DNA of 64,000 nt from Capitulum mitella (taxonomy: Eukaryota; Arthropoda; Thecostraca; Pollicipedomorpha; Pollicipedidae): assembly GCA_030062745.1 (NCBI GenBank), contig CP099846.1, forward strand, positions 5,270,001 through 5,334,000, written 5' to 3'. Below, in pieces: positions 37,101 through 45,200 of this stretch (its first letter is position 1; each line of letters begins with the position of its first letter). The notes beneath the pieces were generated by a model. That model was not told the origin of the DNA. It saw nothing but the letters and a program-made list of their open reading frames with translations, and searched no databases. A program made the translations under genes and the position numbers.

Positions 37101-39927
37101 GGCGGCGGCGGTGGCGGCTGCGGCGGCGACGCCGCCTGCTGGGAGTAACGCCGTCCGACCGCGGCCCGAGCAGAAGGTCGGTCATACTGGCACCAGACGG
37201 CCCCGGGCGGTCGACTGGCGCGAGAGGGGGACGTTGGTGGAGCCTTGTTCAAAGAATGTTTCCATAGACCCCATGCTGGACCTCCCATGCAGTGGTGGCG
37301 TCTGTGTCCCATTCTCAGTACTTACTGACACGATTACCGGTTTTGCTGGAAATTTTTTAACATCCGAAAATGTTCCCTTTTCACGATGTGCGCACTTTTC
37401 CGACCTTGGTACTGCGTACAGTTATGAAGTGGCTGCTGAGAAATGTTGACATACTGCCGTCTTTTGACATCTTCGGTAGACATGCGATGTCGAGGCCAAA
37501 ACCCAAAGCTCGCTCTGCTGCCACTCTGTGTTGGAAGCCAGCCTGACGCCGCCCGGTGCGTGTCCAGGTGATGATGTCGCGGGGGGTGCCCGGCGCCGGG
37601 GTGGCGGCGATGTCGGCTGGAGCGGCCGTCTGCAGCGTGTCGCCGGCGGTGGCGGCTCAACCGCGGCTGCCCGCCAGTCAGCCGGTGGGTGGCGGCCCCG
37701 GACCCGGCCCAGGCCCGCCGGGCCCTGGCCGGGTCTGGCGAAATGATCGTCAGGGGGCTGCTGTGCCCGTGGGGCGTGGTATCGGTATTGAGAGATTGGC
37801 GGAGACAGGATGTAATGATCAGATATATGTGAGGTCTGTCAGAGTATCAGCTTTTTGCACAGATGTCTTGTATGAAGCGTTTGTTTTGTGTTAGAAATAA
37901 TGCCATATTAGTGCTGAAACTACCTGTGAAATACTTTGCTTCATTTTGTCCGGTTCGGGATTTTTATATGTTGTCCGTTGATCCGTAATTATCCGAAACT
38001 ATGCGTTGTTCTTGGTCACCGTCTGGTCACCCTCCGGTCACGTGCGTCTGCGCCCGTGACGCCGGCCGTGGTGACGCCCCTGCTGCCAGCGTGTGTGCCT
38101 GTGTACCCCTGCGTGTAACGGCGGCCGGTTTCGACAGGCGGCGCTGGTGAACATGCCTGCCGTGATGATCCCGGGCGGCGGTGTGGGCGGTCAGACGCAG
38201 ACGATCCCGACCTACTCGGCGGTGACGGCGCAGAACGTTACCTCGGTCGGCGGTCCGCTCGGTGACGGTATGGCACCCCCCCCCTCCCCCGCGTCCCCGG
38301 CTCGTCCTGGTGGTACGGGGACCGGCTCTGCCCGCCCGAGTCTGACGTCAGGGCGCACCCACCGCCCGTCCCCGGTGGTGCGGAGACGGGCCCCGCCCTC
38401 TTGGATCCGTGACATCAGGACGCACCCACCGCCCGCTCCTGGTGGTGCGGAGACTGTCCCCACCCTTCTGGATCTGTGACATCAGGACGCACCCACAACC
38501 CGTCCCTCGTGGTGCGGAGACGGGCCCCGCCCTCCTGGATCTGTGACGTCAGGACTTACCCACAACCCGTCCCTGGTGGTGCCTGGATTCATTCCACCCG
38601 CCCAAGTTTCTCACAAAAGGTCGCATTTTGCCGTGAATTTCCTGAGATAGCGACAGAGTATACAGCCGTCCTCTTGAAGTAGTTTATTGGAAAGAGCGCT
38701 GTTTGTGCTTTCCATGCACTATAGTTTCTTTAGTAGGAACCATAGATATTTGTCATTAGCGAGCGCACTCCCGGGATGTAAGCTTTTCGTGGGTGGCCTC
38801 CTTGGTAGTCTTTGGGGAAAAACAATCTTAACGCCGCTCTTTGCGGGGTTCATTGTTAAGCGATATGCGTAGCTGTAGGCCGCTGTGCAGCCAGGGCCGG
38901 ACGTTGACCTGACCTCGTGCCGTTTGCAGGCGGCCGCTCCCTGCTGCTGGAGAACATGGCGTTCACAGCGCAGTCGAGCATCTCGCCGCCGCCGGCGGCG
39001 CCGCTGGCCGCGTGCGCTCCGTACCGCCTGCCGCCGAGGAGCGTCGCCTCCGAGCTGCAGGCGGCCGCCGGCTCGCCGTCGCCGCCGGCGCGGCCCGAGC
39101 TGGCCGCCAGCCCAGCCGCGCCGCCGCCGCCGCCCCCGCCGCTGACTGCCTACCTACAGTCGTACTCGTCGCGGCCGCCGCCGCTGGTGCCGCCCCTGGG
39201 CTACGTGCAGTACTCGCCGGGTTCGGCCAACTTCGTGCCGGCCGCGCGGCTGGTGCCCGAGGTGCACTACCTGAACCCGGCGTTCGCCTACCCGCCCGTC
39301 CAGTACGGCGGCCCCGTGTGCGGCGGGCCGCCGCCGCGCGCCGCGCCGCCGCCACCGCCGCCCCCACCGCCGCCGCCGCCGCCGCCCGCCCGTCCGCGAC
39401 TGGAGGCGTGCTACAACTGCGGCGGCGAAGGCCACCTGGGCCGCGACTGCCCGGCGGAGAACACGATGAACGATACTAGTCTGCACAGTGAGTGGCCCGG
39501 CGCCGTCGGTGCCCGCCGGCCGGGGTCGCAGCCGACACGGCCGCCAGTCTGACCGGGCCGGCGCCGTGTCCGCCCGGCCGGGCCCTGGCGCTGGTCTGCA
39601 CGGCCAGCAGGGCGTGCCGCAGCGGTTCAGTTGGCCCCCCGCCGCTGCCAATCAGATGGCTGCGGGGGGAGAGGTTACGTCTTTTCCGGATGCTTAGGTG
39701 CTCACGGAAAGAGTTCAAATGCTGTCGCAGTTCTTAAATTGTGTGGACTTTTGTGGTTACATTTTACGTAAATCCAACAAAACTGGCTGAGTAATTCCTC
39801 CACAGAGGGGGTGATACGCAGTTTTCCTTGTTCTTGGCGGTAGATCGGCAGAAACTGACGACCTGTCTTGTGTTTTGTTCCAGACCAGTTCAAACTGAGC
39901 TTCGTTTCTTCCATATCGGAGAACTGA
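10154..39927 (+). CDS. ZCCHC14: ZCCHC14-type protein: N-terminal helical domain, PX-like, SAM, CCHC zinc knuckle (11 exons)
   Basis: Exons are 10154-10729, 32935-33078 (acceptor may be 32933), 34411-34567, 34872-35017, 35560-35683, 36144-36418, 36904-37176, 37568-37684, 38138-38267, 38930-39487 and 39884-39927. Phases agree throughout, giving about 847 aa. Exon 1 (residues 1-192) matches the family N-terminus: VVNWFQGLKGHQRIPLMCQL, then LELRFIASCVEDACRTDY. Residues 193-292 are PX-like (VNVQWSTGKCSNLE ... SQSVYQFFRQLA). Residues about 446-505 form a SAM domain split between exons 6 and 7. CYNCGGEGHLGRDC (about 808-821) is a CX2CX4HX4C knuckle. Known biology: ZCCHC14 uses its SAM domain to bind CNGGN RNA loops and recruits TENT4 poly(A) polymerases. 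The 22-kb first intron could hide another short exon. The first coding ATG could be 10154 or 10157. ZCCHC2 is the alternative label, but the SAM domain favours ZCCHC14. Confidence 0.87.
11160..11275 (+). repeat. Dispersed repeat, copy 1 (second copy inverted at 60.6 kb)
   Basis: The segment with AGAAGCATTTTGGG, CCATAGGGTCA and AAATTTCAAAAAAG is repeated in reverse orientation at about 60632-60750. This marks an interspersed family of unknown class. Confidence 0.7.
12444..12740 (+). mobile_element. CAGGGTTG-type MITE, diverged copy
   Basis: About 300 bp is alignable with the copies at 15493-15789 (inverted) and 17872-18177. Shared phrases include CGTTTTGGAG, ATGTAGCTTTTTGAT-like text, ATATTTTCTGGT and CACCTTTTCC. 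Its termini are eroded (CAGTGTTGG at the left), so this looks like the oldest copy. There is no coding capacity. Confidence 0.7.
13977..15074 (-). other. Interrupted open frames, possible decayed retroelement
   Basis: Minus-strand frames at 14668-14465 (67 codons, starting MNALIVETMKDEIVRILPKV) and 14354-13977 (125 codons) look more protein-like than their surroundings. An interrupted frame with phrases such as DIDLPELGDLTNALNAQ continues upstream to about 15.06 kb with several stops. I recognise no domain. A dead mobile-element gene is the simplest guess. Confidence 0.2.
15493..15789 (-). mobile_element. CAGGGTTG-type MITE, best-preserved termini
   Basis: The element is 297 bp and bounded by imperfect terminal inverted repeats. 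The left end reads CAGGGTTGGGAAATGTG, and the right end read inward is CAGGGTTGGAAATTTGATTT. Termini starting CAGGG are usual for hAT-type elements. The 8-bp flanks (GCCGCGGG and ACTGCGGG) match at 6 of 8 positions, a possible eroded target duplication. No transposase is encoded. Confidence 0.7.
15790..16265. other. CpG-rich island in intron 1
   Basis: An abrupt block is rich in GGCGGC and GGCCGC text inside AT-rich intron. Several overlapping open frames on both strands are rich in Gly, Arg, Ala and Pro with no recognisable domain. They look like composition effects. It could be an alternative promoter or enhancer. Confidence 0.4.
16420..17868. repeat. 1.45-kb imperfect inverted repeat (giant hairpin)
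   Basis: Two arms of about 720 bp are reverse complements with roughly 70-80 percent identity by eye. The centre is GCCAACTGCGAC (17138-17149), then TAAAGTT, then GTCGCAGTTGGC. Matching pairs occur along the full length: CTTCGCGAAAA at 16746 pairs with TTTTCGCGAAG near 17530, and TGCATGATTC near 16560 pairs with GAATCATGCA near 17720. Both arms are rich in GGTCA motifs. There is no intact gene; similar peptides from the two arms are by-products. It may be a foldback transposon or an inverted duplication. Confidence 0.85.
17872..18177 (+). mobile_element. CAGGGTTG-type MITE, third copy
   Basis: A 306-bp relative of the element at 15493, in opposite orientation. It begins CAGGGTTGCAAATTTGATTT and ends CCTTTTCCAGCCTTG, a decayed terminus. 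It abuts the right arm of the giant hairpin within a few bases. Confidence 0.7.
18264..20017. other. Intronic DNA, nothing recognised
   Basis: The composition is mixed and open frames are short (under 100 codons) without family resemblance. I see no repeat with clear boundaries and no RNA gene. Confidence 0.5.
20345..20800. repeat. 28-bp minisatellite, about 16 units
   Basis: Each unit contains CTGACCGGTCTGTCGGGTCT followed by GGCCCGC or a variant. Units start at 20406 and 20434 and continue in 28-bp steps. A higher-order pattern is visible: a variant segment with GACATGGCCCTCTCTGTGAC appears twice, about 160 bp apart. The repetitive Arg/Gln/Thr-rich peptides it would encode are artefacts. 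Confidence 0.95.
21020..21295 (+). repeat. Minisatellite of about 65 bp units carrying splice-donor-like sites
   Basis: About four diverged units contain CGAGTGAGTCAGGTAAGTCC and GGGTTCTGGGTTGGGCTGTA. The unit includes CAG/GTAAGT, a textbook 5' splice consensus, at two or more positions (another copy has GTGAGT). No coding exon ends here that I can recognise. Confidence 0.8.
21300..22510. other. CpG-rich island with the longest unexplained open frame
   Basis: The block is strongly CpG-rich. The plus-strand frame 21300-22130 (276 codons) has no recognisable domain, is Arg/Ala/Pro-rich in its GC part, and ends in ordinary intron-like sequence. I treat it as non-coding. The island could be an alternative promoter of the ZCCHC14-type gene. 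Confidence 0.3.
22625..22865 (+). repeat. Polypyrimidine tract (CTTT/TTCC-rich)
   Basis: Some 240 bases consist almost only of C and T on the plus strand, with many TTTC, CCTT and CTTC words. Open frames through it (Phe/Ser/Leu on plus, Lys/Arg on minus) are composition artefacts. Such tracts can form triplex DNA. Confidence 0.85.
24153..24172. repeat. (AT)n microsatellite
   Basis: An uninterrupted run of about ten TA dinucleotides. Confidence 0.9.
24595..24675 (+). repeat. tRNA-like sequence, possible SINE head
   Basis: It has an A-box-like GGTGGTAGAGCACTGG and a perfect B-box-like GGTTCGAGTC. The spacing between them (about 15 bases) is too short for an intact tRNA and no anticodon stem can be drawn. 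A tRNA-derived SINE or a broken tRNA is more likely than a working gene. Confidence 0.4.
25429..26267 (-). pseudogene. Decayed Tc1/mariner-superfamily transposase
   Basis: The 26267-25914 frame ends with a helix-turn-helix-like segment (SQSLLVRQFGISRTYV). The 25698-25429 frame carries the DDE core of the family: FLDEYYPERDRIFWPGLAGA, then HYAKRTLALVKEA, then ENPSCAPGTPHR. In the family motif FWPDLAxAHYA the aspartate is catalytic. Here it is glycine, and frameshifts and stops separate the domains, so the gene is dead. It lies antisense inside intron 1 of the ZCCHC14-type gene. Confidence 0.75.
28159..28446 (+). repeat. 72-bp minisatellite, four units
   Basis: Units start at 28159, 28231, 28303 and 28375 with GGTCAGGCCCACTAGGTCCC. 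Each contains CACTCGTCACGTACTGGATG and GTAGCGGAGTGGCCAGGTCA. As 72 is divisible by three, open frames cross it on both strands without meaning. Confidence 0.95.
28490..28990. other. CpG-rich island in intron 1
   Basis: Dense GCCGGC and CGCGGC text, with open frames on both strands but no recognisable protein domain. It directly follows the 72-bp array. It is a possible alternative promoter, but I see no start site. Confidence 0.35.
29262..29413 (+). repeat. 30-bp minisatellite, five units
   Basis: The phrase CAGCGCTGTGCGGTGGTGCC followed by ACAGCCAAGA repeats five times with few changes. Open frames through it on both strands are artefacts. Confidence 0.95.
29915..30480 (-). pseudogene. Decayed mariner transposase
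   Basis: Read on the minus strand in several frames, it shows an upstream segment with KTVVTTHDESYLQF, where family members have a DDESYF-type first catalytic aspartate. Then come MIWAAISSHDISRPY and FFWPNLATAQYAKDVQDQL. The family's FWPDLAxAHYA is here WPNLATAQYA, so the second catalytic aspartate and the histidine are lost. At least two frameshifts separate the parts. Confidence 0.7.
30500..32540. other. Intronic DNA, nothing recognised
   Basis: Mixed composition with several open frames under 115 codons. A minus-strand peptide beginning MVCEKCNKGRYIRQTTFKC (31841) has spaced cysteines but no convincing family match. Confidence 0.4.
32545..32620 (+). pseudogene. Duplicated partial copy of the PX-domain exon
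   Basis: This 75-bp stretch is nearly identical to 32921-32996, including the acceptor CCGTCCCGGCAG and the codons for HICKLRLLRREPR. After that it diverges, and the reading frame continues to a stop about 20 codons on. It has no equivalent of the exon's GTACGC donor. It is a broken exon duplicate, or conceivably an alternative terminal exon. Confidence 0.8.
32935..34567 (+). CDS. ZCCHC14: PX-like domain exons 2-3 of the ZCCHC14-type gene
   Basis: Exon 2 (32935-33078) encodes 48 residues including RLLRREPRPHNGDFENQVNV and QWSTGKCSNLEIKDKQLRQL, the beta-strand start of the PX-like fold in this family. Exon 3 (34411-34567) encodes SQPRLPTFPHDSGSGG, NSYLQHLQGLSAV and SQSVYQFFRQLA, the helical end of the domain. 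The intron between them carries ten 30-bp repeat units whose last unit is the acceptor. Known PX domains bind phosphoinositides; whether this one does is not visible. Confidence 0.8.
34111..34410 (+). repeat. 30-bp minisatellite ending exactly at a splice acceptor
   Basis: Ten contiguous 30-bp units occupy 34111-34410. Most read CCTCACCTCCGACCGTCCGT plus GTGTGGCTAT. The last unit, starting CTTCACCTGTTACGGTCGGC at 34381, ends in CCGCCAG and is the 3' splice site of exon 3 (exon start 34411). Open frames across the array are artefacts. Confidence 0.9.
34970..35275 (+). repeat. 48-bp minisatellite containing the exon 4 end and its 5' splice site
   Basis: Six units of 48 bp each carry ACCCACAGGCTGACG followed by a GTCAGT donor, at 35018, 35066, 35114, 35162 and 35210. 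The sixth, at 35258, has GTCATT. The first is the donor I used for exon 4 of the ZCCHC14-type gene. The reading frame stays open through all units (each adds 16 residues, ending in a THRLT-like phrase). Confidence 0.9.
36144..37176 (+). CDS. ZCCHC14: SAM-domain exons 6-7 of the ZCCHC14-type gene
   Basis: Exon 6 (36144-36418) starts with an Ala/Pro-rich linker and ends RLLQLLAGDRLLSRHLHALQ, then PYTLAE. Exon 7 (36904-37176) continues LRGLPDERYQELGLRETTVR and RLRTALDEE, then a Gly/Arg and Ala-rich tail. Joined in phase 0 they give the five-helix SAM pattern of the ZCCHC14/Smaug type, with the conserved ELGL before the last helix. The SAM domain of this family binds stem-loop RNA. Confidence 0.85.
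38281..38590 (+). repeat. 67-bp minisatellite just after the exon 9 donor
   Basis: About four units contain CACCCACCGCCCGTCCC, GGTGGTGCGGAGACGGGCCC and GGATCTGTGACATCAGGACG. The array starts within 15 bases of the donor at 38268. Confidence 0.85.
38930..39927 (+). CDS. ZCCHC14: Proline-rich and CCHC-knuckle exons 10-11 of the ZCCHC14-type gene
   Basis: Exon 10 (38930-39487) encodes a low-complexity Pro/Ala/Ser/Tyr-rich region with a run of more than ten prolines, followed by the zinc knuckle at 39409-39450 (cysteines and histidine spaced CX2CX4HX4C). The last intron (39488-39883) splits an Asn codon. Exon 11 encodes NQFKLSFVSSISEN and the stop TGA at 39925-39927. A short peptide after the knuckle ending the protein is typical of the family. 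Confidence 0.88.
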
Positions 39928-41225
39928 CCGGCAGCGTGTGCCGGCCGCGCACGCTGCGCTCGCTCCGGCCCGCCTCCCCAGGGATCTGGCTATATTTGGT
40001 GTCTACCTGTCTTGTGCCTTTAGATTGCCTAAGTTTATCGTCCGGCTTCCGCTGCTTACCGTCGGGTGGGGCTGGCGGCGGCGGCGGTCGGCTGGCGCGA
40101 GCCGCCGTCCCCCGGGCCGAGTCGCCGACGGCGTCAGGGCGCGGCGCCCACCCAGTGCAAAACCATTGTGATTGTATGTGTGATCCATACATTATATCAT
40201 GTGTATTCAGTAGTTGTTGTTAGGCATGAGAGAGCGCGCGCGCGTTTTTGTAGTGTGCGTATGCGTTGGTGGACGCGTGTGTAGGACTGTCGGCCGTCCG
40301 GCTGGAGGGGACGAGGCAGGCGCGGTGTGGCCGCTGCCGGCCGGGGCGAGGCGCGACCTGACCGGCCTCGTCTGTCGGCGCGGCGCGACGCGGACCGCTA
40401 TCCCGCGGCTGTCACTTCTCCGTGAGAACCAAACGTGCATTTAATTTGTGGTAGTCGGACTGTCTGTTGAATAAGACAGTTCGGGAAATGGGCGGCTGTA
40501 CAAGCAGGCGCGGCGTCGGCGCGGCGTGACACGCAAGGCACTCGAACGGTCGTCTTCACGCGCACAGAGCATCGCAACATTCGGACAGGAGCTGCGTCGC
40601 CCCGCTCAGGTGCCGCTGGGACTCGCGCAAACCCACACCCCGGCCGTCTCACCCGAACGGAAGTTTCTTTCAGCGCCCCGGGCAAAACCACCGCCGGCAC
40701 GCAAACGCGCACGGGCGGCCCGCGGGACACCCGTGCTGCGACACTCCGGGCCGCACAGACGCGGCGGCGGGGCCTGGGCGGGGGCGGGGGCGGACGGGCG
40801 GGCCGGCCGGTCAGCCCCGGACGGTCCCCGTCGCCGGCCGGGCGCCCAGCGGTGTGATGTGTTTTCTAAGCCTGTTTTGTACACCAGCGAACAAGGTTTT
40901 AGCATTACCGTGACGCGTCGAATCAAGTCTTGTCTTGCCTTCTGCGGCGCTGGCAGCGAGCCGCCGAGAGCTTCGCCAGGCGGCCGGCCGGCCGGGGGTT
41001 GTAGTAACAGTGCGTGTCATGCGGTATACCCGGTATCTAAGACTGTTGTTGGGAGGACCGTCTAGCCGTTGCGGTACTCCGTATAAGCTATACAAATAAG
41101 GTGAGCAGAGCAGTGGAACTGCAGTAAATTGTTTTGCATACGACTTAATTAAATATCACCTCGTACTTGTGAAACATGTTTCCAAAATGTGTTTAGAAGC
41201 GGCCAATAAAAACTGGAAAAAATGC
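39928..41225 (+). other. 3' UTR of the ZCCHC14-type gene with poly(A) signal
   Basis: No further coding sequence follows the stop at 39927. The first good AATAAA on the plus strand is at 41205-41210, followed by a GT-rich stretch, so the 3' UTR is inferred to be about 1.3 kb. The GC-rich part (40.05-40.85 kb) has spurious open frames. Confidence 0.55.
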
Positions 41226-41281
41226 GTTGTCACACTTGTGCTCAGTCTTCAACATTTCGCGGGCGTTTTCAAAACTAACGT

Positions 41282-41423
41282 TTTATTTCATTGTGTCATA
41301 CTGAGTGTTGCACACACTGGCTATCTTCACGTATGGCCCGGCGCCGTCGAGTTCCTGCTTTGCTGTAACGCAAACCGATGGTGGGAAGTGTACTCTAGCC
41401 GGCGTGGCAGTATAAAATTTATT
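41282..41423 (-). promoter_or_regulatory. Candidate poly(A) signals of ATG9
   Basis: Minus-strand AATAAA hexamers (TTTATT on plus) occur at 41418-41423 and 41282-41287. Either would end the ATG9 transcript within about 200 bp of the inferred end of the convergent ZCCHC14-type transcript. Confidence 0.5.
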
Positions 41424-42286
41424 CAGGCATATTTTCAGGCATATGAACATGGTGATCATGAGTAGTTGTCAAAACACTGATTTCTCACAAGTACATAAGC
41501 CTCCAGCGTCGCGTCATCTATCGTCCGGGGCAGGCGACACTGCACTCGGCGTGCCCCGATACACGTGGCGAGCTGTGCACACCACTGGAGTCCAACCAAG
41601 GGCGTTAGCTCCGCAACGGTGAGGTATTAAAACTGACTAGGCTCCCCACCGCAAGACAGCTAAGCTAAGACACAAACCGCCGGATCGGCCGCACTCTCAC
41701 TACCAGGCGCCCCCTCGAATACCGACCGGGACTCACCTCCCCGGCCCCAGCCAGATCACAGACACGGACAGCGGCCGCCGCGCGGCGGCGCCTCCCCCGC
41801 CCGCACGCCGCCGGCTGGGGGCGGCCCCGGCACCCGACACCTCTGCCGGCCGCTCCGCGGAGCCGGCCCCGGCCGCGGCGGCAGCTACCACACACCCCCT
41901 AACCAGTCCAGTACCCGCTACAGGACGGCCGCGACGCGCAGGCGCGGACGGCGGCCGGCCAGCGAGCCGCCGCAGCCGCAGAAAGCCGCGAGCCAAGCTA
42001 TGCCTCAGCCGGCGCTCGGGATTCCGTCCCCGGGCGGTAAGAAAGCTCCGCAGTCGCTGTGCGGATTGCGACCGGCGGCGTGCGCGGAACGTCCCGGCCA
42101 GCTCGCCGAGACCCGGCAGCCCAGACCGCGGCCGCCGCGGCCCCGCAGTCTGCACGGCTTCGGGCCCGCCGACGCCGCCCTCCCGCAAAGCGTGAGACCT
42201 CTGCTGTGCGCGCGTTCCGGCTGCCTGCGCGGGCGCGGCCGGCGCCCCCTGGTGGCGGCTCCGGCCGCCGGTGTGACGGGCGGGCG

Positions 42287-45200
42287 CTAGGACGGCGTCC
42301 GGCCGCTGATGTCCAGCAGAGGCTGGTCCTCCCTGCGGTTGGCCGCCGGCGCGTACCGCACAGAGGTGCCCAGCTCCTCCGCGCCGTCCCGCCGCGGGGA
42401 GGCGCCACCGTAGCCGGCCCGCTGCTGCTGCTGCAACAGCTGACCACCGGTCGACCGTCAGCGGCTGTTGTTCTAAACACGGAGCGACCGGCCCACCACA
42501 GCCGGAGCGGCCGCTCTGAAGACGGATCGGCCGGTCCAGGACAGTCCGGAGTACTGCTGCTGTGAACACGGACCGGCCGGTCCAGGACAGTCCGGAGTAC
42601 TGCTGCTGTGAACACGGACCGGCCGGTCCAGGACAGTCCGGAGTTCTGCTGCTACGAACACGGACCTGCCGGTCCAGGACAGTCCGGAGTTCTGCTGCTA
42701 CGAACACGGACTGGCCGGTCCAGGACAGTCCGGAGTTCTGCTGCTACGAACACGGACTGGGGAGGTGCGATGGAGAGAAAAGTTCATCGACAGGTCGGAA
42801 ATGCCAGCATGGACAAAAGTAACGTATCAAGGGTAGCACAGCACATCGAGAAAAGTAGGTGAAACGTCAGAAAGACAAAAATCGCACGATGCGTTTCCCA
42901 GGCTTGACAACCATGCGGCCATCTGTTCTGACAATACGAAACAGCCGTAAGCTGAAACAATTAAAACCGCACGCAACGAACTCATTTTAAAGGTACTTTC
43001 TCATACCGTGTCGTATCATACCAATGGCCAGAACCCGAGCCCCTCCCTAGCAGTCCGTGTTCTGGCTCACAGGGTCACTCACCGTGCGCTGGTGGATCTC
43101 GTGCATGTAGATGGCGCTGACGGCCATCTCGGCGGCGCCAAACTCGGGCACCTGGCTAGGGCCGACGCCGGCTATGGTAGGCGGCCGCAGCAGCGACGCC
43201 TGCACGTCCGGACGGTGCGCCAGGCCCTCGTGAACGCTGCCGGCACAGGCAGACGCTGACACTGGCGCACCGGACTGGAGGCGCACGGCGGACTGGCACA
43301 CACGTACCGCAACACGGGTACTCGGCGGACTGGCGAAGACGTACTACGACACTGGTACAAGCCGACTGATACCGACAGGATACCCAAAGTCGTCCGCCGG
43401 GGGTATAACCCGGCCAGCAGGTGGGTATCGCTTGGCCAGCAGGTATTACCCAGCCAGAAGGTGAGTATCACCTGGCCAGCGACAGGGTATTACCCGGCCA
43501 GCAGGTGGGTATGACAAGGCCAGCGGGCGGGTATTACCTGGCCGGTTGGTGACATTCACCGGCCAGCATGTGGGCATTACCTGGCCAGCAGTGAGTCACC
43601 GCCGCGGGCCGTGCTGTCTGACAGACCGGCCGTCAGTGGGGAGTACTGCTGGCCCAGGCTGCCCAGTGCCTGCAGGGAGGAGAACAGCGCGTTCTCCTCC
43701 AGCACGGCCGGCATGCCCAGGCCCATGTTGGCCGCCTCCCGCGCTCCCTGTGCCCTGAAAACGATCGAGGAGACAGCTCAGAGCACGGCCGGCTGTGGTC
43801 GTTCGAGGACTCGGCGTCCGCCACGACAGGCACGATCAACAGAGTTTCACGGCTGACAGAGACAAGACGTCCAACACAGCTGACATGGTGGCGAATCTCC
43901 CAGTAATGCAGTTAACACAGGAACTGTAAAGGTTCGTTACCATCACCGGGTGGACATATTTAACGCAATGTTGATATAATCCAAATAAAAGAGCGAAACA
44001 AGGCAAGGTCATTTCAAAACAAAACTAAGCCTTCTTTTTCCAAACTACGACTTACGAAGTTCACGAAACCAAGCTGTGTTCCTGATGGCATCGTTCAGCA
44101 GTCAAAGCCCCATGACACAGGACTTTGTTTCTCCCGCATGGAATCACGCACAAAGTAAAAAAGGCCAACCTTCATCGACGATAGATTACGACATTTCCTG
44201 CACCAATGACTGGCGTCTGCCCGGTGTCCAGAGCGCCGGGGCCCGGCGGCGGCCGACCCCGGCCGGCTCCGTCCTACCTCAGCGTCGAGATGTAGACCCC
44301 GGAGGTCGGCGGCGGCCGCCAGCCCGGGTTCGTGATGGCGAAATGCACCAGCGACAGCTCCGTCTTGCCGTGGTCGGCGCGCGCCGCCTCCCCGTCGACG
44401 CCGGCGTTGGCGGCGCCCGGCTCGTCGTCGTCGTCTGAGACGGCGCCGCCGCCGCCGCCGGCCGCCACAGGACTCCAGGCCGGGTGGCCGTGGCGGCGAA
44501 CGTCCATCTGGGCGAACGAGCACACGTCCCCCACCTGGCGGCCGAATGGCCATATTGTCAGCACGGCTGTGAGGAAGTTCAGAAATGTCTGCCTCGAGGG
44601 GAGATCATGTGCCGTTACGGAACTCTACAACATAAATCGCACTGCAACATAAAACGCGTAGTTTTTACGGTACTCAGTCCAACTAAATCTGGGAGTTTGA
44701 GGTTAACATCCTGAGAGCACACTGGCTTATGAATTCTTTCTCGACGGAATGCCATAAACAAATCAAGATACGGGAACGGTCGTAATCGGATATCAAACGC
44801 TGACTGGCATAAAACGTGTAGTTTTTACGGTACTCAGTCTAACTAAATCTTACGCACGGCTATCATCCATAGTGTCAATGACCTACGCACTCGAGTCCTC
44901 ACATGGGCGAGGTAAACCTAGTTCAAAATCATGAAGTGAGGCCATTAACCTTTCTGACCTTATACTGGCCTCGGAGGGGCCATGGTACGATCGCAAACGC
45001 TGCTTTGCAAACCAACAGTAGCTGGAGTACCCATCTATCCCCAGAAGCCATTTAGGGCTCCTCGAAAGGGACCTATTGCTTAGGTCCTATTGAATAAAAA
45101 AAAAAACAGGATCCAATGACATGAGACCTCCTCTGAGGTCGCCTGTACGGTTACTTTGCGAATTAAAAGGGTCACAATGGGCATAAATGTGTAGCCAAAT

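Noticed and set aside
42000..42707. Long Arg/Ala/Pro-rich frames on both strands over the ATG9 last exon
   Set aside because: They are shadow frames of the GC-rich terminal exon and the 46-bp array. The true frame is fixed by phase from exon 13 and ends at 42287.
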